Assembly: GCA_019454665.1 (NCBI GenBank)
Contig: JACFNW010000033.1
Span: forward strand, 1 to 11,147
DNA from: Fimbriimonadaceae bacterium
GTDB lineage: Bacteria; Armatimonadota; Fimbriimonadia; Fimbriimonadales; Fimbriimonadaceae
Direction of reading: 5' to 3'
DNA length: 11,147 bases
In this document: piece by piece, positions 6,594 to 11,147 of the stretch
Position numbering within the stretch: position 1 is the first letter of the stretch
Layout: every line of letters starts with the position of its first letter
Notes under the pieces: generated by a model
Databases searched by the model: none
Told to the model about the DNA's origin: nothing
Seen by the model: only the letters and a program-made list of their open reading frames with translations
Made by a program: the position numbers and the translations under genes

Positions 6594-7582
6594 GGCGCGC
6601 GGTGGGAGCGCATCCATTGGACCTGCGGCAGTTCCAGGCCGAGCCGTTGGTTGAGGCGCCCGAAGGTCTGCGCGAAGCGTCCCGTTCGCAAGATCAAGCC
6701 CACTTCGGCGGCCGCCACCGAGGCGCGGAGCGCATCGAGCGAGTAGAGTCGGGCCACGGTTTGCATAGCGGCGCGGTCGCCCACCGCAGCGCTTTCCCGC
6801 GCGAGGAACATGGCTTGGCTGGCGACTTCGCGGCGGTAGTCGCGGACGCGCCCGTCGCGTACCAGCACGTCTTGAGCGTAGGCGTAGACGGCTTCCATGT
6901 CGCGCAGCCGTTGCCGCTTGCGTTCGGGCGATTCGCCGCGCGAGACGCTTGGCCCGGCCAGCCGGACGTGGACCAACACCTCGTCCAGGAGGCAGACGTT
7001 TGCGCCCGCAAGCAGTCCGCGCAGGTTCTGGTCGAAGTCTTGGTTCGAGGTGAGCGCCTCGCGCCAAGGTCCGACCTTGTCGAGGAACGAACGTCGCCAG
7101 ACCGCGCCTTGGCATGGCCAAACCACGTCCCGCCTGAGGAAGCGGCGCAGGTGGTCGCCGGGCTCGAACGAGTTCCACAGGAATCCAAGGTCGCCCGGCG
7201 TCGCTTCGAAGACGGCGCTCTGCCCGACCACCATGTCCGCCTCGGGGTGGGCGGCGAACGCGGCGAGCGAGGCTTCCAGCTTGCGCGGCGCGAACAGGTC
7301 GTCGGAATCTTGGAACACCAAGAACTCGGCTGCGGTGGCTTGCCAGCCCGCGTTGCGCGCGCGTTGCGCCCCGCCGCGTTCAAGACGAAGGTGGCGGAAG
7401 CGGGGATCGCGCGCGGCGAACGACTGGGCGACTTCGGGCACGTCGTCCTCGCTGGCGTCGTCGGCGACGATGCACTCGAACCGCTCGTAGGTCTGCGCCT
7501 GAATGCTCTCCAAGCATTCGCGAAGGAGGTCGCCCCGGTTTTGCGCCGGGACGACCACGCCTACGAGCGGTCCATCGCTCAT
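6590..7582 (-). CDS. Family 2 (GT-A) glycosyltransferase
   Basis: A 330-residue GT2 enzyme transferring a sugar from a nucleotide-sugar donor to an acceptor, usually in surface glycan assembly. The N-terminal GT-A fold begins LVGVVVPAQNRGDLLRECL (6-24), where the common VPxYN appears as VPAQN. D41-D42 (IVADDASEDD) bind the nucleotide, RGGAQRARNAGW (69-80) is the usual GxxxARNxG region, and the metal-binding DxD is D92-S-D94-D95 in VFQDSDDLF. The catalytic-base region appears as NQDFDQNLRGLL, a variant of the ED motif. The C-terminal third (about 235-330) is helical and not assignable. No membrane segment is obvious, so it is probably cytoplasmic or peripheral. It starts one base after the upstream oxidoreductase stop, so the two are co-transcribed and translationally coupled. 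Acceptor and donor are unknown. Confidence 0.9.
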   Translation of the reverse strand: MSDGPLVGVVVPAQNRGDLLRECLESIQAQTYERFECIVADDASEDDVPEVAQSFAARDPRFRHLRLERGGAQRARNAGWQATAAEFLVFQDSDDLFAPRKLEASLAAFAAHPEADMVVGQSAVFEATPGDLGFLWNSFEPGDHLRRFLRRDVVWPCQGAVWRRSFLDKVGPWREALTSNQDFDQNLRGLLAGANVCLLDEVLVHVRLAGPSVSRGESPERKRQRLRDMEAVYAYAQDVLVRDGRVRDYRREVASQAMFLARESAAVGDRAAMQTVARLYSLDALRASVAAAEVGLILRTGRFAQTFGRLNQRLGLELPQVQWMRSHRAP

Positions 7583-7583
7583 G

Positions 7584-8684
7584 TCAGAGGGCGATGGCGG
7601 TCGAGACCGAGTTGGCGGCGACCTCTTCGGGGGTGACTTCGCGGCCCAGCCGCTCCGAGAGGTAGATGCCTTCGCTGATGAGCATCGTCTTCAGGGCGAG
7701 TTCTGCAGTGGGGATCATCTCGATCTCGCCCAGCAGTCCGCCGATCCAGTGGTGTTGCGGCGAATCGAACCACTGTTGCTTGGGGTCGAGCACGTGCTTG
7801 CGCCAGTCCGCGCCCTCGACCTCGAACGTGGCGTTCATCGGCACGTCCTCCAGGTTGGTGAAGTAGCTGAGGGGGTCGAGCTTGAGGCCGCCCTTCGAGC
7901 CATAGACGCTCGGGGCTTCGAAGGCCGATTGGTGGACCGCCCAGGCTTCGACGATGTCGAGGGTCAGCCCGCCGCCCAGCCGAACGAAGCCGAGCCCGAG
8001 TTCTTCGACATCGTACTTGCCCAGTTCGCGGCGGACGGGGTCCATGTCGGTCTCTTGGTACGTCTTGCCCGTGATGCGCTCGACGCTGGGGTTGCCCAGC
8101 AGGTGCAGCATCATGGCGATGTGGTAGACGCCCATGTCGTAGAGTGCGCCGCCCGAGGCAGTGGCCTTGCGCACGAACGACGACGTGCCGTAGCCGTCCA
8201 CGTACGGGCGTCCTCGGCGACGGTGGCCCGTGCTGCGTGCGTGGTAGACCCTGCCCAGATGACCCGCTTCGATGAGCCGCTTGGCCAGCTTGGTGTGGGG
8301 CGAAAAAAGGGTGGAGAGCTGGATGCTGAGCCTCTTGCCCGTTCGCTCGGCGGTCTGGGCCATGGCGACGGCGTCCACGTACGCGCCCGCCATGGGCTTT
8401 TCGCAGTAGACGTGCTTCCCGGCTTCGAGCGCGGCGATGGTGACCGGCGCGTGGAGATTGTTGTGGAGGCAGACGTCCACGGCGTCGATGTCGTCGCGGG
8501 CGATGAGCTCGCGGAAGTCGCCCGTGGTGAAGGGGATGTTGTATTCGGAGGCGGATTTGGCGAGCGCGGCGGCGTCGGTATCGCAGGCGGCGACGACCTG
8601 GACTCCTGGCACGTCGCGGTAGGTTCGGAGGTGGTGTTGGGCGATCTGCCCGACGCCGACAAAGCCAACGCGAACGGTGTTCAC
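7584..8684 (-). CDS. Gfo/Idh/MocA family oxidoreductase (first gene of idh-GT2 unit)
   Basis: A 366-residue NAD(P)-dependent oxidoreductase, different in sequence from the one at 5085-6056. The GTG at 8684 starts MNTVRVGFVGVGQIAQHHLR, with GVGQIA at 10-15 as the dinucleotide loop; a longer upstream frame crosses the arsR promoter and is rejected. The catalytic lysine is K96 in HVYCEKPMAG (91-100), and GGALYDMGVYHIAMMLHLLG (178-197) supplies D183 and H188 at the substrate-binding positions of the family. RSTGHRRRGRPYVDGYGTSSF (150-170) fits the family region between these. The C-terminal beta-sheet domain ends in a proline-rich-free helical tail with the common TAELALKTMLISEGIYLSERLGR pattern seen in sugar dehydrogenase members. 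Substrate is unknown. The glycosyltransferase follows after one base, so this enzyme may make or modify a sugar used by it; that link is inference. Confidence 0.92.
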   Translation of the reverse strand: MNTVRVGFVGVGQIAQHHLRTYRDVPGVQVVAACDTDAAALAKSASEYNIPFTTGDFRELIARDDIDAVDVCLHNNLHAPVTIAALEAGKHVYCEKPMAGAYVDAVAMAQTAERTGKRLSIQLSTLFSPHTKLAKRLIEAGHLGRVYHARSTGHRRRGRPYVDGYGTSSFVRKATASGGALYDMGVYHIAMMLHLLGNPSVERITGKTYQETDMDPVRRELGKYDVEELGLGFVRLGGGLTLDIVEAWAVHQSAFEAPSVYGSKGGLKLDPLSYFTNLEDVPMNATFEVEGADWRKHVLDPKQQWFDSPQHHWIGGLLGEIEMIPTAELALKTMLISEGIYLSERLGREVTPEEVAANSVSTAIAL

Positions 8685-8690
8685 GGCCCG

Positions 8691-8696
8691 ATTTTG
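8691..8696 (-). promoter_or_regulatory. Possible -10 box for the idh-GT2 unit
   Basis: On the minus strand CAAAAT ends 6 bases before the GTG at 8684, mirroring the spacing of the other candidate leaderless starts. No Shine-Dalgarno lies between. Low-confidence because the hexamer is a poor match and no -35 is identified. Confidence 0.3.
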
Positions 8697-8703
8697 GCTG
8701 ATT

Positions 8704-8742
8704 CGCGGAGGGGACCCACCCGGGCCGTGGGTCCGTCCCGCG
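8704..8742. repeat. Long GC-rich inverted repeat between divergent idh and arsR
   Basis: GGACCCAC (8712-8719) is a perfect inverted repeat of GTGGGTCC (8727-8734) around CCGGGCC, and outer arms CGCGG (8704-8708) and CCGCG (8738-8742) also pair, with a small internal loop. It lies 20 bases before the start of the minus-strand oxidoreductase, overlapping where its -35 would be. It is not followed by a T-tract in either direction. It may be an operator for a sugar-responsive regulator or a cruciform/transcript structure; no known site is recognised. Confidence 0.55.
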
Positions 8743-8764
8743 AGTTCTCCCTCGGGACCTTTGT

Positions 8765-8789
8765 TCGATATTTCGATATTTCTCGATAT
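8765..8789 (+). promoter_or_regulatory. Probable ArsR operator: three TCGATAT heptamers
   Basis: TCGATAT occurs exactly at 8765-8771, 8773-8779 and 8783-8789, within an AT-rich island (8761-8801) in otherwise GC-rich DNA, just upstream of the arsR -10 box. Dimeric ArsR proteins generally bind AT-rich repeats overlapping their promoter, so this is the best operator candidate. Spacing of the second and third copies is 10 bases, about one helical turn. Actual binding is inferred. Confidence 0.6.
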
Positions 8790-8795
8790 GTTGTG

Positions 8796-8801
8796 TATAA
8801 T
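8796..8801 (+). promoter_or_regulatory. arsR: Consensus -10 TATAAT of the arsR-arsM promoter
   Basis: A perfect TATAAT ends 7 bases before the GTG at 8809. This places the predicted transcript start at or next to the first codon, so the message should be leaderless. The -35 region is ambiguous and overlaps the TCGATAT repeats, as expected if repressor and polymerase compete. Confidence 0.7.
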
Positions 8802-8808
8802 GATCGCT

Positions 8809-9159
8809 GTGGACCACGATGAGACTGCGGTCATGTTCAAAGCGCTCGGCGATCCGACGCGGCTGCGCATCTTCCAGTTCCTCCGCTGTTGCCCGGCACC
8901 CGTCGCTCTCGACGAGGAAGGCCAGGCGCGACCGGCCGACGGGCCGACGGTGGGCGAGGTGTGTTGCAGCGTCTTCGGTCTGGACAAAGCCAACTCCACG
9001 ATCTCCTTCCACCTGAAGGAGTTGCGGAACGCCGGCCTGATCCAGATGGAACGCCGAGGCAAGCACATGGTCCTTTCTGCGCGCCGCGACGCCTTGGCCA
9101 GGCTGGCGGCATTCTTCGACCCGGGCGCCTCGTGTTGCTCGGAGGACACCCAATCATGA
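8809..9159 (+). CDS. arsR: ArsR-family arsenic-responsive repressor
   Basis: A 116-residue winged-helix metalloregulator. It should bind the operator as a dimer and release on As(III) binding. The start GTG 8809 is preferred: it lies 7 bases after TATAAT, while the in-frame ATG at 8800 overlaps that box; ATG 8833 would cut the first helix. The ArsR signature is MFKALGDPTRLRIFQFLR (9-26), and the recognition helix and wing fall in STISFHLKELRNAGLIQMERRGKHMV (63-88). Three cysteine pairs are present: C27-C28, C52-C53 (VGEVCC, in place of the classic ELCVC site) and C109-C110 near the C-terminus. A segment of about 18 residues (29-46) lengthens the loop before VGEVCC compared with short ArsR proteins. 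The stop overlaps the next start as ATGA, so it is co-transcribed and coupled with arsM. The ligand could be another thiophilic metal, but the arsM partner argues for arsenite. Confidence 0.93.
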   Translation: MDHDETAVMFKALGDPTRLRIFQFLRCCPAPVALDEEGQARPADGPTVGEVCCSVFGLDKANSTISFHLKELRNAGLIQMERRGKHMVLSARRDALARLAAFFDPGASCCSEDTQS

Positions 9160-9983
9160 ACACCCCTTCCACCCTCGACGACGTTCGCGACATCGTCCGC
9201 CGCAAGTACGGCGAACTGGCGTTGCTCGCGACCCAACAACGGAAGCCCTGCTGCGGCACGGGGAGCGGCGACGACAGGATCACCCGCGACCTGTACGCCC
9301 CCGACCAAGCCGAAGACGTGCCCGAATCGGCCCTGCTTGCCTCGCTCGGCTGCGGCAACCCCACGGCGCTTGCCGAACTCAAGCCCGGCGAGACCGTGCT
9401 CGACCTGGGCAGCGGCGGCGGCATTGACGTGTTGCTCAGCGCCAAACGCGTCGGACCCACGGGCTTCGCCTACGGCCTCGACATGACCGACGAGATGCTG
9501 GCCCTGGCCGAATCCAACCGCCAGAAAGCGGGCGCGGAAAACGTGAAGTTCCTACGGGGCCACATCGAAGACATCCCCCTTCCCGACGCCTCGGTGGACG
9601 TGATCATCAGCAACTGCGTGATCAACCTTTCGGGCGACAAGGACCGCGTGTTCCGGGAGGCGTTCCGCGTGCTCAAGCCCGGCGGCCGCTTCGCTGTGTC
9701 GGACGTGGTGACCGAGGGCGACCTGCCCGAAGCCGTTCGCAGGGACATGGAGTCCTACGTCGGCTGTGTGGCGGGGGCGTTGGACAAGGAGGACTATCTG
9801 GCCCGCTTGGCTGCCGCCGGATTCGTGGACGCCTCGATCGAGGCGACGCGCCGGTACACGTTCTCCGACCTCGGGGAATCGTGCTGCTCGAGCCAGGCGG
9901 TTGACGCCCTCTCGCCCGAAGAGCGCGAGCGCTTGGACGGCCGCGTGCAGAGCGGGTTCATCCGGGCGACGAAACCCGCCTGA
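9156..9983 (+). CDS. arsM: Arsenite S-adenosylmethionine methyltransferase
   Basis: A 275-residue class I SAM-dependent methyltransferase that methylates trivalent arsenic to mono-, di- and trimethylated species, a detoxification route giving volatile products. GGAGGA at 9141-9146, 9 bases before ATG 9156, supports the start, which overlaps the arsR stop. SAM motif I is VLDLGSGGGIDVLL (81-94), motif II acid is in GLDMTDEML (107-115), and SNCVINL (152-158) and RVLKPGGRFAVSDVV (171-185) are typical of the ArsM branch. As(III)-binding cysteines are C66 (SLGCGNP), C154 and C204 (YVGCVAGAL), matching the conserved triad of characterised ArsM proteins; C32-C33 and C243-C244 are additional pairs. 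Length is near that of other bacterial ArsM enzymes. No arsenite efflux pump or arsenate reductase gene is seen alongside. Confidence 0.95.
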   Translation: MNTPSTLDDVRDIVRRKYGELALLATQQRKPCCGTGSGDDRITRDLYAPDQAEDVPESALLASLGCGNPTALAELKPGETVLDLGSGGGIDVLLSAKRVGPTGFAYGLDMTDEMLALAESNRQKAGAENVKFLRGHIEDIPLPDASVDVIISNCVINLSGDKDRVFREAFRVLKPGGRFAVSDVVTEGDLPEAVRRDMESYVGCVAGALDKEDYLARLAAAGFVDASIEATRRYTFSDLGESCCSSQAVDALSPEERERLDGRVQSGFIRATKPA

Positions 9984-10003
9984 CGCCCCTCTGCGGCAAC
10001 TCG

Positions 10004-10027
10004 GGGGACCCGCTTCGTCGGGTCCCC
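10004..10027 (+). terminator. 9-bp GC hairpin after arsM
   Basis: GGGGACCCG (10004-10012) pairs perfectly with CGGGTCCCC (10019-10027) around CTTCGT, 20 bases after the arsM stop. No T-tract follows, only a short TTT at 10034. It may terminate weakly or protect the 3' end. Its GGGGACCC core also occurs in the inverted repeat before arsR. Confidence 0.5.
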
Positions 10028-10112
10028 GCGAGGTTTCGTGGGTCTGGTGGAGTTGGGGCTGGATGCCCTCACGCAACCTCCCGCGACAGAACTCGACCAC
10101 GCGGCCGAACTG

Positions 10113-10138
10113 GGCCGCGCTCGGCGCTAGGCCTTTTT
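10113..10138 (+). terminator. Intrinsic terminator downstream of arsM
   Basis: GGCCGCGC (10113-10120) pairs with GCGC (10124-10127) and GGCC (10130-10133), with loop TCG and a two-base TA bulge, followed directly by TTTTT (10134-10138). This is a good rho-independent terminator. It lies 130 bases past arsM, so the arsM transcript has a long structured 3' end, or a short RNA is made in this gap (9984-10228). I found no convincing protein there. Confidence 0.7.
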
Positions 10139-10165
10139 GCCGACGGTGAATCTTCCATCTCAAAT
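10137..10165 (+). promoter_or_regulatory. Possible promoter of the LuxR-type gene
   Basis: TTGCCG (10137-10142) and TCAAAT (10160-10165) are separated by 17 bases, a plausible sigma70-type pair with imperfect hexamers. It would give a leader of about 57 bases with a Shine-Dalgarno before the ATG at 10229. Confidence 0.35.
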
Positions 10166-10228
10166 CTGCGGGTCGGTGTGGAAGAAGACACACGGTGAAC
10201 TGGAAAAGCCAATAGAGGTGGTTGAACG

Positions 10229-10483
10229 ATGGTCAATGGATCTGACGTACCGAAGCGCGCAGTGCGGCTCACACGCCGAGAAATCGAAGTGCTGAGCTTG
10301 ATCGCTGAGGGCTACAGCAGCCAGGAGGCCGCCGACAAACTCTTCGTCTCGAAGAGAACGGTGGACTTCCATCTGGCGAACATTTACGCCAAGCTGCAAG
10401 TGAGCAACCGCGTCCAGGCCTTCCAGGCTGCAACGCGCATGGGTCTGCCCAAGTCGCCCTTCAGCGACCAGCGAGCCGCGTAA
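10229..10483 (+). CDS. Single-domain LuxR-type helix-turn-helix regulator
   Basis: An 84-residue protein consisting almost only of a LuxR/GerE DNA-binding domain (residues about 13-73), with no receiver or ligand-binding domain. The family pattern is clear: LTRREIEVLSLIAEGYSSQE (14-33), then the recognition helix beginning SKRTVDFHLANIYAKLQV (41-58). AGAGGTGG at 10214-10221, 7 bases before ATG 10229, is a strong Shine-Dalgarno, unlike the leaderless genes nearby. It should bind DNA as a dimer, resembling GerE of Bacillus in size, but its target is unknown. It is flanked by terminators on both sides, so it is probably monocistronic. Nothing shows how its activity is controlled; it could be regulated by its own amount. 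Confidence 0.88.
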   Translation: MVNGSDVPKRAVRLTRREIEVLSLIAEGYSSQEAADKLFVSKRTVDFHLANIYAKLQVSNRVQAFQAATRMGLPKSPFSDQRAA

Positions 10484-10494
10484 GGGACGTCCCT
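10483..10494. repeat. 12-bp perfect palindrome after the LuxR-type gene
   Basis: AGGGACGTCCCT is a perfect palindrome whose first base is the last base of the stop codon. As RNA it cannot make a good loop, so it may be a DNA-binding site or chance. It is not part of the downstream terminator. Confidence 0.3.
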
Positions 10495-10520
10495 GACGCA
10501 AAGAGGTAGGGTCGGACTCG

Positions 10521-10546
10521 GAAACGGGTTCGGCCCGTTCCTTTTT
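10521..10546 (+). terminator. Rho-independent terminator of the LuxR-type gene
   Basis: AACGGG (10523-10528) pairs with CCCGTT (10534-10539) around TTCGG, with a further G10521-C10541 pair past one mismatch, and TTTTT follows at 10542-10546. This is a classical terminator 38 bases after the stop. Confidence 0.8.
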
Positions 10547-10547
10547 G

Positions 10548-10572
10548 GGCCTCTCGCCCCAGAGCGAGGGCC
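10548..10572 (+). other. Second hairpin between terminator and the last gene
   Basis: CTCGC (10553-10557) pairs with GCGAG (10564-10568) around CCCAGA, extended by U-G, C-G and two G-C pairs with one bulged C. There is no T-tract. It sits 24 bases before the next ATG, where a -35 element or operator would be expected. Confidence 0.35.
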
Positions 10573-10581
10573 GCGCTAGCG

Positions 10582-10588
10582 TAAGGTT
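10582..10588 (+). promoter_or_regulatory. Possible -10 box of the last gene
   Basis: TAAGGTT ends 7 bases before the ATG at 10596, or TAAGGT with 8 bases. The GCAGGCT between could also hold a weak Shine-Dalgarno (AGG), so leaderless status is less certain than for arsR. Confidence 0.3.
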
Positions 10589-10595
10589 GCAGGCT

Positions 10596-11147
10596 ATGCG
10601 TCACACTATTCTGGTCGCGGTTGCGGCCCTCGGAGCGACGGCCATGGCGGACCACTCGCGCCGGTTGCCCTCCCACCGCATCGCGCAGCCGCCGAAGATC
10701 GACGCGGCCATCGGGGCCGAGGAGTGGCCCGAGCAGACGAGGACCACCGGGTTCTCAAATCCAGGCGACGATTCCAAAGATCCGTTCGGCACCGAGGTCT
10801 GGATCGCCTACGACCGAGAAGCCATTTACTGCGCCATCCGCTGCACCGACCCTCAGCCTAGCCTCATCCGGGCCATCGAGTATCGGCGCGATTCCAGCGT
10901 GGACGGAGACGACCACGTGCTGGTGGGCATCAACCCGTTCCGCACGTTTCAGGAGAACGATTTCACGGTGTTTGCCGTCGGCGCGGGCGGCGGAGCAAAC
11001 GTCGAGTTTGCCGGTGGGCGTGCCGCCAAACGCGAATGGCAAGGCGAATGGGAGGCCAAGAGTCGGGTGACCGACACGGGCTGGGAGATGGAGATCCGCA
11101 TTCCGTGGCGCGTGTTGCACCTGCCTGGGCCCGGCATGAGGGATGTC
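10596..11147 (+). CDS. Exported CBM9-like (DUF5916-type) protein, 3' truncated
   Basis: The frame from ATG 10596 stays open to the window end, giving 184 residues of a longer gene. Residues 1-18 (MRHTILVAVAALGATAMA) form a signal peptide with AMA|D as likely cleavage site, so the product is exported. From about residue 30 it follows the family 9 carbohydrate-binding-like pattern: PKIDAAIGAEEW (33-44), then EVWIAYDREAIYCAIRCTDP (67-86), a DGDDHVLVGINPF segment (101-113) and, near the end, TDTGWEMEIRIPWRVL (161-176). Proteins starting this way usually continue into a DUF5916 beta-barrel-like domain or another catalytic or outer-membrane domain, which cannot be seen here. Ligand and role are unknown; carbohydrate binding is only a family-level suggestion. 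A later in-frame ATG at 10644 would lose the signal peptide, so 10596 is preferred. Confidence 0.85.
   Translation, partial: MRHTILVAVAALGATAMADHSRRLPSHRIAQPPKIDAAIGAEEWPEQTRTTGFSNPGDDSKDPFGTEVWIAYDREAIYCAIRCTDPQPSLIRAIEYRRDSSVDGDDHVLVGINPFRTFQENDFTVFAVGAGGGANVEFAGGRAAKREWQGEWEAKSRVTDTGWEMEIRIPWRVLHLPGPGMRDV

Noticed and set aside
5085..7178. 697-residue minus-strand frame extending the first oxidoreductase upstream
   Set aside because: The first 374 residues are low-complexity, Arg/Pro-rich and antisense to ruvC and out of frame with the glycosyltransferase; the family N-terminus begins at 6056 with its own Shine-Dalgarno.
8765..8789. TCGATAT repeats as a CRISPR-like or satellite array
   Set aside because: Only three short units with 1-base and 3-base gaps, placed at a promoter; an operator is the simpler reading.
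7579..9153. 524-residue minus-strand frame across idh and arsRM
   Set aside because: Arg/Pro/His-rich antisense translation with no family features; a typical shadow frame in GC-rich DNA.
10039..10130. Short GTG-started frame of about 30 codons between arsM and the terminator
   Set aside because: No Shine-Dalgarno or family resemblance, and it runs into the terminator stem; not enough to call a gene.

Overview
This is a high-GC bacterial window (roughly 65% GC by eye) with tightly packed, unidirectional gene blocks and frequent GTG starts. It carries several families common in free-living, polysaccharide-handling bacteria: two Gfo/Idh oxidoreductases, a PhyH dioxygenase, a stand-alone LuxR helix-turn-helix protein and a CBM9-like secreted protein. 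Several genes have a -10-like box only 6 to 8 bases before the start codon and no Shine-Dalgarno, which suggests leaderless transcripts. The gene families and leaderless starts would suit Armatimonadota (Fimbriimonadia) or a similar deep-branching phylum. That placement is inference from gene style and not a proven assignment.

Layout. 2-895 (+): 3' part of a CoA-transferase/acetyl-CoA hydrolase fused to a GNAT acetyltransferase, cut by the window start. 995-1804 (+): PhyH-family Fe(II)/2-oxoglutarate dioxygenase. 1954-3267 (+): WbpA-like nucleotide-sugar dehydrogenase behind a 149-base leader containing a GC-rich hairpin. 3411-4565 (+): secreted serine beta-lactamase-fold hydrolase, followed after 2 bases by a P-loop kinase-like protein (4568-5104). 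5085-6056 (-): Gfo/Idh oxidoreductase overlapping the kinase tail to tail. 6117-6593 (+): ruvC. 6590-8684 (-): a two-gene unit, Gfo/Idh oxidoreductase then GT2 glycosyltransferase with one base between them; the glycosyltransferase end overlaps the ruvC end. 8809-9983 (+): an arsR-arsM arsenic unit with overlapping ATGA. 9984-10228: non-coding, with two hairpins, the second a good intrinsic terminator. 10229-10483 (+): single-domain LuxR-type regulator followed by a strong terminator. 10596-11147 (+): start of an exported CBM9/DUF5916-like protein, cut by the window end.

How the genes work together. The clearest functional unit is arsR-arsM. A cysteine-rich ArsR repressor starts at a consensus TATAAT and three TCGATAT heptamers lie just upstream, so it probably represses its own transcription and that of the arsenite methyltransferase until As(III) is bound. 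The sugar dehydrogenase, two Gfo/Idh proteins and the glycosyltransferase suggest sugar or cell-surface glycan metabolism, but only the idh-GT2 pair is physically coupled. I see no CRISPR, insertion sequence, tRNA, rRNA or phage gene. No wholly novel system is evident; the most informative observations are the leaderless start architecture, the ars operator, and the hairpins around the ars unit.
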